Source: Linnemannia hyalina
Taxonomy: Eukaryota > Mortierellomycota > Mortierellomycetes > Mortierellales > Mortierellaceae
Reading direction: 5' to 3'
Length of the DNA stretch: 40,462 bases
Assembly: GCA_019671135.1 (NCBI GenBank)
Contig: JAHRHY010000043.1
Span: 1 to 40,462, forward strand
Part shown: positions 19,770-28,858 of the stretch, one piece after another
How the letters are laid out: each line of letters starts with the position of its first letter
Numbering within the stretch: the stretch's first letter is position 1
The notes under the pieces: model-generated
Database searches by the model: none
The model's input: only the letters and a program-made list of their open reading frames with translations
Told to the model about the DNA's origin: nothing
Made by a program: the position numbers and the translations under genes

Positions 19770-21422
19770 ATGTCCGCTATACCTAAATCCATTAACAAGG
19801 CGCTGAACTCATATGCCCATCTTATCTCTGATGTGGGCAAAGAGATTGCATTGCCTGGCAAACCGAAGACTGGCTGGAAAAAGTACTCAGAGATATTCTG
19901 CGATAGTTTAATACTCTGGGGATTGCACAACCGGGCTGCACTTGTTGACGAGCAGCGCAAAAACACCACTTCCAATATTCGCGAAGCTTTTAAAGACCTC
20001 GATGTTAGCCACTCCATGGTTAAAGTTGTTAACGAGGGTTATATCAAAGACAATAGTTTTTTTAGCTCTAAACTACTAGAAAAACATAGAAAAAAGTTTA
20101 GAAGTACGGCCTTATACCATGCAGGATATTTCAGCATTAAGGTAACGCTCAATGAACTGGAGGCCATCTCTTTAATTTCCGAGTTACCACCAATATTTCA
20201 TGAGCTTGAGGTTGACTATGTTATTCTCCATGATATAGACATTGCTACGGATTGTAGATATGTTACAAGCCGTCCAATTCTTCAGCAATACCTTCAAGAG
20301 AGATTTGGAGAAGATTTGGATATTGCCGACGATCTCCATAAGGTTGGTAACCACTGTCTCTCTTGGTTTGGAGTTACCGAAAAAGACCAAAAGGTCCGTT
20401 GTAAGGTTTATAACAAACTTGTACAGATGTTGGAGAGTGCTGAAGTAAAAATGTCGTTGGGTTCAAGAATGGAAAATTTTGTTATGGATGTGGATAAGGA
20501 CCTACATAAGAGACTTCGAAAGGCGAAGAAAACAGGTCTAACAAGACTTGAACTTACCTTTTATGGACAGGAGATATATACATTCTCCTATTATAAAGGA
20601 GTCTTGGATGCCATAAAGGAAGAGATCCAAGAATGTCCCACCTTCTGCGTAAAACACAAGGCATATTGGAAGTATATAGTTGGTAATATATCATCCATGG
20701 TAGGTATTCATGTAACAATGGGTGAAAAATCGGCATTCGCATATTGCCATTGGTGGAACTCTGTTACAGGTAAGAAGTATGGTTCATATCGTAACAATGT
20801 CGAGAAAGAGGAAGCAATGACGTTGTTAGCCAACTATAGCTTCAACGATAGACCAATATACTTTTTGGAGGTTGAGATGGATGAGAATAGCATCAAGGAT
20901 ATTACAGTTACCAAGTACAAACGGCCTGACGAATGTACAGCAATAACACTTGTTGCAGGAGCACATAAAGGCATGTACCCATACATTTACGATGATGATG
21001 TTTTACAATTCGAGGATATGGGTATAGTGGAGGTAGATAATGTAAAGATCCAATGGCCTGAGAGAAGAATCCGCAAAGGTGCACCACCAATTGTTGATAT
21101 TCATCTAGAAAACATGAATGGTGAGAATTTTATACAAGTCCATGATAGAGCTATCCACAAAGCAACATATAAAGCTGGATATAATGTACTTGAAATAAAT
21201 ACCAGCTATACAGTCATAGCAATTGCAATGGATATGTATCACAACAAAGAATATATTTTTGCAACATTGTCCAATGGTATTAAAGTACGATGTGGACTTA
21301 GTTTAGAAATAAAGATCGTTGCATGGCTGGAAGAATATCCCGATGGCCAAGTTCCGTATATGAATTTCACCACATTGCAATGCAGAACTGTTCGCGGGTT
21401 CAAGGATATTTATATACGTTAA
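19770..21422 (+). CDS. Rep/RstA-like protein of element A, 550 aa
   Basis: The ATG at 19770 ('MSAIPKSINKALNSYAHLIS') is chosen because it aligns with the start in element B; an earlier in-frame ATG at 19635 overlaps the 81-aa gene. Motifs: 'HDIDIATD' at 154-161, 'RCKVYNK' at 210-216 with 'MLESAEVKMSLGSR', 'GLTRLELTFYG' at 256-266, 'FAYCHWWNSVTGKKYG' near 323-338, 'LLANYSFNDRPIYF' at 352-365 and 'ECTAITLVAG' at 388-397. The first three resemble, in order and spacing, the core of Rep_trans/RstA replication initiators, in which a Tyr of the RxYxK region or nearby nicks DNA. In this reading Y214 would be a candidate nucleophile or structural residue. This is inference from motif layout. It faces the transposase gene with 37 bp between stops. 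Confidence 0.82.
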   Translation: MSAIPKSINKALNSYAHLISDVGKEIALPGKPKTGWKKYSEIFCDSLILWGLHNRAALVDEQRKNTTSNIREAFKDLDVSHSMVKVVNEGYIKDNSFFSSKLLEKHRKKFRSTALYHAGYFSIKVTLNELEAISLISELPPIFHELEVDYVILHDIDIATDCRYVTSRPILQQYLQERFGEDLDIADDLHKVGNHCLSWFGVTEKDQKVRCKVYNKLVQMLESAEVKMSLGSRMENFVMDVDKDLHKRLRKAKKTGLTRLELTFYGQEIYTFSYYKGVLDAIKEEIQECPTFCVKHKAYWKYIVGNISSMVGIHVTMGEKSAFAYCHWWNSVTGKKYGSYRNNVEKEEAMTLLANYSFNDRPIYFLEVEMDENSIKDITVTKYKRPDECTAITLVAGAHKGMYPYIYDDDVLQFEDMGIVEVDNVKIQWPERRIRKGAPPIVDIHLENMNGENFIQVHDRAIHKATYKAGYNVLEINTSYTVIAIAMDMYHNKEYIFATLSNGIKVRCGLSLEIKIVAWLEEYPDGQVPYMNFTTLQCRTVRGFKDIYIR

Positions 21423-21438
21423 GAATGCTAATAGATAG

Positions 21439-21448
21439 TTTTTAAAAA
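21439..21448. promoter_or_regulatory. T5A5 spacer motif between convergent genes of element A
   Basis: The tract 'TTTTTAAAAA' fills the middle of the 37-bp spacer between the Rep-like stop and the transposase stop. Element B has the same tract in the same relative place. With so little room it must serve 3'-end formation for both genes, if it is functional. Confidence 0.5.
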
Positions 21449-21459
21449 TTACAATGGGC

Positions 21460-22719
21460 TTACTTTGTACGCTTATATGATGGAATCTCCACTCCTGCAA
21501 AAATTTCACGTCGCTTATTAGTCGGCTCTTCCCGTTGTTTATCCTCGACATCCATAGTAGTCATCTCCAAGAACTGCTCTTGTAACTTTGTTATATCTCG
21601 TGCATCATGCAACATCTCATCCACTGGAATATAATCCAAGATTTGTTCCATTGCACCATTGGCATATGGAAAGTCGAAGCCATCTCTAATCCAGGCACTA
21701 TGAATGGGTTCCAGATTTAACTGCAGTAGTGCCACCATCTTCTTGATGTTCATAAGTAAGAGACACAATCGCAATTGCAAATTATATGTTTCTATCTTGG
21801 TTACCAACACTGGTTTCCTATTGTTGTGCTTCTCAAAGGTTGCTCCAAGATCTCCAAATTCGGCTTCTATCTGAGAGCGGAAACTGCCGAAAATCTTATT
21901 GTAGTTAGTTTCATCTTGTGCAAGATCTTTCCCACGGCTTTTGCGAATTGGATAACAAAAGTTTTTCTTGCTCATGCTTGTTTCTTCTACTATTTTCTTA
22001 ATGTATTGTGTGTACCCTCCATCCAATGCAATACAATCTAGCTCGTGGATGTGCTTATGTATCTTCATACCAACCAACATAGTACCATCGTTGTTATCCT
22101 TGCAAGGTAGCGATTTAGAGACTAGTATTGCCATGCCATTGCAATCGACACACACTTGCGTTCTTACACCAGATTTCTTCAGCTTGTAAGAGTACATGTC
22201 TGAGCTAGACTTTTCTTCACATGAAAGACGTGTATCATGACCATCCAAATGCAATGTTACATGTGGGAATAGTGGTGGATTCCTGAGTTTAGCAGACATC
22301 AAGCGTATAGGAAATGTGGAGAACATATTCGCAAGTGCATGGTTAATATGCTTCGAATGCACATTATAGTTAGTCTTGTAGAACTCTGTATGAATGGAGT
22401 GGAAACTACTTTTTGGTATGTGGGTTGACATTCCATCCATTGCCAAGCCTGCAACTAAGTGGTACAATATCAACAATCCTTTGTCGACTTCTCTGTATGG
22501 ACCTGGATACTGCTTGAGAGACCAAATAACTACAAGAAAGTAGAATACAGGAATTGCACCTAATCTTCTTATAAGTAAGTCTTTAACAGTTTTCATATGT
22601 GCTACTAGCTTCAACGCAGTCCTATGATTATTAGATGGTTCTTGCGTAGGCCATTCTACATCCAAAAAAGTCCATTCATCCTCTAACAACCGTTGAAATA
22701 GGCGCTTTAAGTTTGCCAT
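21460..22719 (-). CDS. IS5/Harbinger-like DDE transposase of element A, 419 aa
   Basis: It is predicted to catalyse cutting and integration of the element in the nucleus. Residues 1-110 include a helical N-terminus ('LLEDEWTFLDVEWP') and 'YPGPYREVDKGLLILYHLV'. The D block is 'VTLHLDGHDTR' (D159 or D162), the second is 'CIALDGGYTQY' (D233), and the Glu block is 'GSFRSQIEAEFGDL' (E285), followed by 'LRLCLLLMNIKKMV'. This is the layout of DDE_Tnp_4 enzymes (IS5, PIF/Harbinger). The C-terminus (from 'LQEQFLEM') is Lys/Arg-rich. I placed the start at 22719 ('MANLKRLFQRLL') by homology with copy C; an ATG 12 bp upstream is also possible. The TATA at 22762-22768 is 45 bp upstream. All catalytic residues are present. 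Confidence 0.9.
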   Translation of the reverse strand: MANLKRLFQRLLEDEWTFLDVEWPTQEPSNNHRTALKLVAHMKTVKDLLIRRLGAIPVFYFLVVIWSLKQYPGPYREVDKGLLILYHLVAGLAMDGMSTHIPKSSFHSIHTEFYKTNYNVHSKHINHALANMFSTFPIRLMSAKLRNPPLFPHVTLHLDGHDTRLSCEEKSSSDMYSYKLKKSGVRTQVCVDCNGMAILVSKSLPCKDNNDGTMLVGMKIHKHIHELDCIALDGGYTQYIKKIVEETSMSKKNFCYPIRKSRGKDLAQDETNYNKIFGSFRSQIEAEFGDLGATFEKHNNRKPVLVTKIETYNLQLRLCLLLMNIKKMVALLQLNLEPIHSAWIRDGFDFPYANGAMEQILDYIPVDEMLHDARDITKLQEQFLEMTTMDVEDKQREEPTNKRREIFAGVEIPSYKRTK

Positions 22720-22761
22720 GACTGTAATTACAACCTGGTAAACTATTAGCAAAAATTCCTT

Positions 22762-22768
22762 TATATAA
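22762..22768 (-). promoter_or_regulatory. TATA box for the element A transposase
   Basis: On the minus strand 'gttatataaagg' stands about 45 bp upstream of the ATG at 22719, in the last part of the inverted arm. A T6A4 tract (22781-22790) lies just upstream of it. The mirrored copy in the left arm is at 19293-19300, so both outer genes of element A use the same promoter sequence. Confidence 0.55.
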
Positions 22769-22964
22769 CACACTTTTGGATTTTTTAAAACTATTAACGA
22801 TAAACACGATAGGGGAACAAGCCCCTCAACCAGATGTCAAAGTATTTCATCATGGCGGTTTTGCGACAACTTTTTTGTAACCACCAATTTTCTCCCAACC
22901 ACCAAAGTATACAAACGATATTTTATAGACATTTCCTAAGTCTACATAACTTTTATTTATACAA

Positions 22965-24545
22965 CTTCTTTTTTCTGTCTTGTTATCATACAAAATGCGA
23001 TAGAAATGTCACAATGTTCATACCCATTTGCATCACGAAATATGGGGTACGTTTTAAGAAACGTCTATTTTTAAAGACATAGTTGCTCTTTAAACAACAC
23101 ATTTTCTCTACCTTATTATTACACAAAATGCAATAGAAATGTCACAATGTTCATACCCATTTGCATCACGAAATATGTAATGTGTTTTAAGAAACGTCTA
23201 TTTTAAACGACATAACTATTCTGTTAACAACTTCTTTTTTCTGTCTTGTTATCACACAAAATGCGATAGAAATGTCACAATATTCATACCCATTTGCATC
23301 ACGAAATATGTGATACGTTTTAAGAAACGTCCATTTTAAACGACATAATTACTCTGTTAACAACACATTTTCTCTACCTTATTATCACACAAAATGCGAT
23401 AGAAATGTCACAATGTTCATACCCATTTGCATCACGAAATATGTGATAAGTTTTAAGAAACGTCCATTTTAAACGACATAATTACTCTGTTAACAACACA
23501 TTTTCTCTACCTTATTATCACACAAAATGCGATAGAAATGTCACAATGTTCATACCCATTTGCATCACGAAATATGTGATAAGTTTTAAGAAACGTCTAT
23601 TTTAAACGACATAATTACTCTGTTAACAACACATTTTTTCTATCTTATTATCACACAAAATGCGATAGAAATGTCACAATGTTTATACCCATTGGCATCA
23701 CGAAATATGTGATACGTTTTAAGAAACGTCCATTTTAAACGACATAATTACTCTGTTAACAACACATTTTCTCTACCTTATTATCACACAAAATGCGATA
23801 GAAACGCCACGATGTTTATATCCATTTGCATCACGAAATATGTGATGTGTTTTAAGAAACGTCTATTTTTAACGACATAATTACTCTGTTAACAACACAT
23901 TTTTTCTATCTTATTATCACACAAAATGCGATAGAAATGTCACAATGTTTATACCCATTGGCATCACGAAATATGTGATACGTTTTAAGAAACGTCCATT
24001 TTAAACGACATAATTACTCTGTTAACAACACATTTTCTCTACCTTATTATCACACAAAATGCGATAGAAATGTCACAATGTTCATACCCATTTGCATCAC
24101 GAAATATGTGATAAGTTTTAAGAAACGTCTATTTTAAACGACATAATTACTCTGTTAACAACACATTTTTTCTATCTTATTATCACACAAAATGCGATAG
24201 AAATGTCACAATGTTTATACCCATTGGCATCACGAAATATGTGATACGTTTTAAGAAACGTCCATTTTAAACGACATAATTACTCTGTTAACAACACATT
24301 TTCTCTACCTTATTATCACACAAAATGCGATAGAAACGCCACGATGTTTATATTCATTTGCATCACGAAATATGTGATAAGTTTTAAGAAACGTCTATTT
24401 TTAACGACATAATTACTCTATTAACAATACATTTTTTCTATCTTGTTATCACACAAAATGCAATAGAAACGTTGTAATATAATAGCCATTTGCATTATAA
24501 AATATGTGATGTGTTTTAAGAAACGTCTATTTTAAACGATATAAT
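22965..24545. repeat. Iteron-like array, 12 units of about 133 bp (right arm)
   Basis: 'gcatcacgaaatatg' or a close variant occurs at about 23030, 23163, 23297, 23428, 23561, 23694, 23827, 23961, 24093, 24226, 24359 and 24490. Variants recur at larger intervals. 'gtttatacccattggcatcacg' appears at about 23680, 23948 and 24212, every two units. 'gaaacgccacgatgtttat' appears at about 23802 and 24330, four units apart. So blocks of several units were copied together, as in higher-order repeats. Confidence 0.9.
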
Positions 24546-25140
24546 TGTTATATCTACAACTACCCACAATGCATGGTCTAATTGCGATATCTCTGTTTTT
24601 ACCATTGTCGTAATTACCTACAATCTGTATAACAATAAATGCTATAACAATTGTAAGTTAACCAAAGTGTAATAATATTAAACGTCGTGCAAATCGTGGG
24701 CTTACCTAAAGTATGTCAACATTAAACATTGTAATACTTACGAGTTTATCAAGAATGTATTAAAATTAAACATCACGATAATCACGAGGTCATCCAAAAT
24801 GCGTTCATATCAAATATCATAACTATGGTAATAACTACAGTTTGTCAGCTGTCGAATCGAATGCCGAATGTCAAATGTCGAATGTCGAATATTGTTGAGA
24901 AAGTGTAGCAATAACGCCATTAAAAACGTATCAGCTACCCTTTCTTTCCAACAACCAATGTTTGTTAAAGCCACTATGCTACTTTTTTAAAAAATGGGAT
25001 CCAACTTTTTTTTAAAACTACCACTACATCATCACCAGTATCACGAGTGCTATATTGGATATACACATAGGATATATCATGAAAAGGAGATATTAGTAAC
25101 CATCGCTAATTATATAAACACGAAAACAAATGCTCTACTA

Positions 25141-25591
25141 GGAGGCCATCCATGTTCGGCTCCACCAACCATAGACTACAGTATAAAAATATCTGTCAAC
25201 ACCTATTAAAACAGTGTGTTCCTTGAGAGTACAACAAATCTCATCAGCTTTTTCCTTCCACCAGTCTCCATTTTCTACATTCACCACCACTACTTTGTAA
25301 CATCATCTACTTTAGCTGAGAAAGCCTTGGACATGATCATCTCATATTGGATCCTAGATATTACAGATAGTAATTTCCTTTCCAATATGAGATGATCATG
25401 TCCAAGGCTTTCTCAGCTAAAGTAGATGATGTTACAAAGTAGTGGTGGTGAATGTAGAAAATGGAGACTGGTGGAAGGAAAAAGCTGATGAGATTTGTTG
25501 TACTCTCAAGGAACACACTGTTTTAATAGGTGTTGACAGATATTTTTATACTGTAGTCTATGGTTGGTGGAGCCGAACATGGATGGCCTCC
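25141..25591. repeat. Near-perfect palindrome, two 211-bp arms around 29 bp
   Basis: The arms 25141-25351 and 25381-25591 are inverted complements; the spacer is 25352-25380. The right arm is the 5' part of the D-family gene that follows, the left arm its inverted duplicate. Both outer breakpoints are the heptamer GGAGGCC/GGCCTCC, the same bases that end the 495-bp MITE. In the right arm the heptamer is part of coding sequence ('WMASID'). Confidence 0.9.
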
Positions 25592-25861
25592 ATAGATAAA
25601 GACGAAATTAAATGGACAACATGTTCGTTTGACAAGAAGCATGAATATGCAACCAACTACCTTTTCGACGGATGTCATCTGCTCAAGAGGTACGAAGAGG
25701 ACATTATTGTTGGACTGCTGTATAAGATACCTGCAAACGGTGACAGTAACTATAGTCGAGACAAATTTACCAACAACAAACAAAAGCAGAAGTTAATTGC
25801 CATGGGGTTCACGATCGAGGAATTGCCTAAATTGTACTCTCCAGATGTAAAGTTTTGGTAG
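25398..25861 (+). pseudogene. D-family protein, copy 1, probably frameshifted near its start
   Basis: I do not recognise the family. The longest frame (25430-25861) reads 'VVVNVENGDWWKEKADEICC', 'GVDRYFYTVVYGWWSRTWMA', 'LLKRYEEDIIVGLL' and 'KQKQKLIAMGFTIEELPKL', ending 'DVKFW'. It has no ATG near its start. An ATG at 25398 ('MSKAFSAKVDDVTK') in another frame joins well if two bases are added near 25440, so a small frameshift is likely. The second half matches the D copy at 28859-29590 (shared 'IVVGL', 'KIFAMGF' and 'LIAMGF'). A T4A5 tract follows the stop, as in element A and B genes. The 5' part is included in the 211-bp palindrome. Confidence 0.55.
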
Positions 25862-25984
25862 TTGTTGAGACAGATGAAGAGTAGATATTTTAAAAACTAT
25901 CCAATTGTCAACAGTTGGCATTTGTGGTTGTATATATAGCATGAACTTTTTAAAAATGTAACATGTCTTCAACACTTCCACCTA
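25862..25984. other. Downstream flank of D copy 1
   Basis: The stretch holds two T/A tracts (25888-25896 and 25947-25955) and ends 'cttccac' before the MITE triplet 'cta'. The corresponding flank of D copy 2 ends 'attcac' before 'cta' and the same MITE. Both D ends may have been joined to the MITE at a homologous position. Confidence 0.4.
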
Positions 25985-26479
25985 GGAGGCCTTTCAAGTC
26001 CAAATTATCATATGGTGTTTGTTACATCTCTGCAGATCTTGACGATATCCACCGCGTCCATTAGAGGAGAGTGTATGTATGATATCAACCATTTAAAACA
26101 ACCACTGTAACATTCCTTGCGCGATTATCCTACTAAACACAACTACATTCTCCAAACAACAAAGTCTTCTTATTTTTCGCTCACCAATATCTTGAATGTG
26201 TTCATCTACTATTAAACTGTAACCCTCACTGCAAGATTCGACAGAGTAGTTCTTGTATGTGATCATCTAAAGCACTTGTATTCTCAACTGTATCTTTGTC
26301 GTGAAATACAGGGGAGAGATTACATTTTAAAAATTCTTGTGCTGTCTATTGCTATTTTATTCTGTGTTCTGTTGCCCACTATGAAGAGATATGCCAGTTA
26401 TGGAAGTCAACACTCCGTTCCTTGGACTTTGGATATTTTTTATATGCCTTTTTATATCCTCTGCACATGAAGGGGCCGC
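25985..26479 (+). mobile_element. 495-bp MITE, copy 4 (mosaic)
   Basis: It has full ends and a perfect 'cta' duplication (25982-25984, 26480-26482). The first 200 bp carry variants of the diverged subfamily ('gatatcaaccatttaaaac', 'attccttgcgcgatt'), while the last 280 bp match copies 1 and 3. It is therefore a mosaic of two subfamilies, by gene conversion or recombination. Confidence 0.9.
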
Positions 26480-27079
26480 CTAGAGGACTTCAAGTTCAGT
26501 CTGCGGCCGTTTTACAACTTCCCAGAACAATTGGTCTTTGTGGACGAGACAAGCAAGGATGGAAGAGACGCTGTTCGGAGGTATGCCTGGGCGCCTATCG
26601 GGACTCCAGCAATTGTCTCGCTTCCGTTCTCACGGGGCAAGCCTGTGTCTGCTCTGGCTGCTTTCAATTACCATGGATTTTTTGCATGGTCGTTCACCCC
26701 AGACACTTTTACTCGACAAACATTCCACGACGCATTTGTTGGATCCATTCTCCCCCATCTCAATTGTTACCCAATGCCCAACTCGATTGTTATCATTGAT
26801 AATGCCCGTATTCACATGTACAAACAATTTCAAGACGCTATTGAGCGTCGCGGTGCTTTGCTTTTCTTTTTACCCCCTTATTCTCCTCACCTCAACCCCA
26901 TCGAGACGGGTTTCTCCTTGGTCAAAAAATATATTCAAAAAGAAGGTTACCTTGCTTTTCACCATCTCCCCGAGCCAGTTCTGGACTTGGCATTCCGTCA
27001 GTGCGCAAGCAAAGAGGATTTGGCCATCCATTTATTTTCGCATAGCGGATATGAACGCCATACGTTGGCATTCAAGTGA
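26480..27079 (+). pseudogene. IS630/Tc1-like DDE transposase, C-terminal part
   Basis: The frame begins right after MITE copy 4 ('EDFKFSLRPFYNFPEQ') and has no start codon of its own. The catalytic blocks are all present: 'LVFVDETSKDG', 'VIIDNARIHMYK' and 'PHLNPIETGFSLVKKYI', with 34 residues between the second Asp and the Glu (DD34E). It ends 'RHTLAFK' at 27079. The helix-turn-helix part is missing: no coding sequence that could supply it stands on the other side of the MITE. GC content is clearly higher than in elements A and B. It is only distantly related to the Tc1 protein at 11205-12257. Confidence 0.87.
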
Positions 27080-27096
27080 TAATAAAAGTGTATATA

Positions 27097-28463
27097 CTAG
27101 TCGTCGTCTTCGTGGTCAACATCTCTCATATCAAACTCTGGATTGGCAATATCGCCAGTGTCGAAGTTGACGATCCCGCTTAAATCGATGTTAGGTATAC
27201 CAAGTGCTTGTCGTAACTGCGACTTTTTAAAGCTAATTTTGCAGTCAAGAAGGAAGGAGTCGTTTTGTCGTTCCTTGTTCTGTGCTGCACTGCGTTGGTG
27301 GAAGGCTTCTGCTTCGTTATCCAGATGTTGAAATTGGCGAAATGTCGCTGTCTGAGGCAATTGTAGATCAGCAGCTGTTGTCGGCTGAACCCTCTTGGCC
27401 AGATGCCTTGCCAAATGCGACGTTGTCATCTGGCCCAGTGGAGGAATAACTCCTTGATCGATCGCACTCCCAATAAGCCGTTCGGCTTCGAGAATTCCGC
27501 GTTTGGACGACCTTCTGATCTGATCTTGCCTTCCAGTAGCGGCGGCTTGAGTTTGAGCCTGGTCAGTCGTAAGATAGGCGAAGACATCGACAGTTACTTG
27601 ATCGGGGTCATTCAATCGCCTAGCTTCAGTCGTCCATGCACGCTTGAGTTTGTTCTCGCAGTCCTCTGGATCCAACCTCAAGAAGTACTGCTGGGGGGTG
27701 TTGTGTGTTGGTTTAACATACAGCGTCTCATTCGATGGCCACTTGAAGCCTTTCAATGCTGGCAGAGTCGTTCGGCGTCGAACCTTGGCGAGTAAGGATC
27801 CCAGATCGTCTTCATCCCATTGAAAACTCCAAACAACAGGAACAGGCCAGCTCTTGCGGACTCGGCAATGAGTGAAGGGTACACCATGACGAAGGTTGAT
27901 TCGCAGAGATATAAAATCTGAGACCTCTATATTGTGGCGACCAGGAGTGGCGAGACGAGGAGGAGGGTTGGGAGAGGGAGAAAGAGAATGGAAAGTGGGA
28001 GAAGAAGAATGGGGAGGAGAATAAGAAGAGGGAGGAAAGGGTGGTGAAGGAGTGGGCTCTAAAGACACAGATGACTCGGCTGTTTGGCGGACCGAATGTG
28101 CTTTGGAGCTTCCAGCAATCGTAGCTGTGGAGGGTGCGGCCAAGACTGACGGGTTCCCCTTACGATGCCGGATCAGTGGTTCGCTTTCTGTTGACGACGA
28201 ACGAGCGCGACGTTTGTGAGAACGGTCATAAGAAAGAGAGACTAAGGGTGTGTTGGGGTCCGCACTCTGGCGGGTAAGGATACGTTTCTTTGAAGGATTT
28301 GTTTCTTGGACATGGTGGTAAGGTGGAAGAACGATGCCTTTTTTTTTTGCGAGAGCAATGAAAATGAAAAATTTTCTTGATGGTGTCAGATTAGCATCCG
28401 AAACAGTTCGAATAAGAATTCTCCGATTAGAGACTATTCTCCCATTAGACAGAAAAAACCTAC
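27097..28463 (-). CDS. Unknown protein, 5' incomplete, at least 455 aa
   Basis: I do not recognise this gene. The minus strand is open from about 28463 to 27097 with coding-like composition, but has no ATG before 'LAAPSTATIAGSSK'. A TGA stands just upstream, and 'atgatgtag' there could be an intron acceptor. From the 5' end: 'ANLTPSRKFFIFIALAKKK', a basic Ser/Arg-rich part ('DRSHKRRARSSS'), a Pro/Ser-rich disordered part ('PSPPFPPSSYSPPHSSSP'), then a folded-looking region ('HNIEVSDFISLRINLRHGV', 'LKGFKWPSNETLYVKP', 'YFLRLDPEDCENKLKRAW') and an acidic end ('DVDHEDDD'). Its stop is 17 bp from the convergent transposase fragment, which may mean both belonged to one element. The truncated MITE at 28492 probably removed the first exon. 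Confidence 0.55.
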
Positions 28464-28491
28464 ATCATTTTATTTGAAACGCGCAATAGTA

Positions 28492-28858
28492 CATGTTTTT
28501 TTAAAATGTAATCTCTCCCCTGTATTTCACGACAAAATACAGCTGAGGGTACAGGTGCTTTAGATGATCACATACAAGAAGTACTACCCTTAATCTTGCA
28601 GTGAGGGTTACAGTTTAATAGTAGACGGACACATTCAAGAGATTAGTGTGCGAAAAATAAGAGGACTTTGTTGTTTGGAGAATAGGTTGGTGTTTAGCAG
28701 GATAGTTATGCAAGGAATGTTACAGTGGTTGTTTTACATGGTGGATATTATATATACACTCTCCTCTAATGGTCGCTGTAGATATTGTCAAGGTCTGCAG
28801 AGATGTAACATATACTATATTACAATTTGGACTTGAAAGGCCTCCTTGAAAGGCCTCC
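28492..28858 (-). mobile_element. 495-bp MITE family, truncated copy 8 with duplicated end
   Basis: The first 130 bp or so are missing: similarity starts at 'acatgttttttt'. The right end 'ttgaaaggcctcc' is present twice in tandem (28833-28845 and 28846-28858). A doubled 13-bp end is odd and might be a nested insertion followed by excision or a slipped repair product. The interior belongs to the diverged subfamily. Confidence 0.85.

Larger units (their letters stand above)
17953..25039. mobile_element. Element A: 7.09-kb DNA transposon with 1.4- and 2.3-kb inverted arms
   Basis: The outermost 13 bp are 'ACTGGTGATGATG' at 17953 and its complement ending at 25039. Inverted similarity continues inward on the left to 19321 and on the right to 22739. 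The 3.4-kb core has three intact genes: an 81-aa protein and a Rep-like protein (plus), and a DDE transposase (minus) converging on the latter. The arms contain iteron-like repeats and TATA-bearing promoters that point inward. No target duplication is visible: the left flank is the 'CTCCCTCGCCC' repeat cut at 'ttccca', the right flank is unrelated. With all three frames open, this is the best candidate for an autonomous copy. Confidence 0.85.
22739..25039. repeat. Right inverted arm of element A (2301 bp)
   Basis: It mirrors the left arm block by block, but with 12 instead of 5 tandem units. The length difference of 932 bp equals seven 133-bp units. Outside the array the two arms are almost identical, for example 24540-25039 against 17953-18460. 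So array size changed after, or despite, homogenisation of the arms. Confidence 0.88.

Noticed and set aside
18458..24545. CRISPR-like array
   Set aside because: The 130-bp units are tandem without unique spacers, diverge gradually, and mirror each other in the two inverted arms; the context is eukaryotic.
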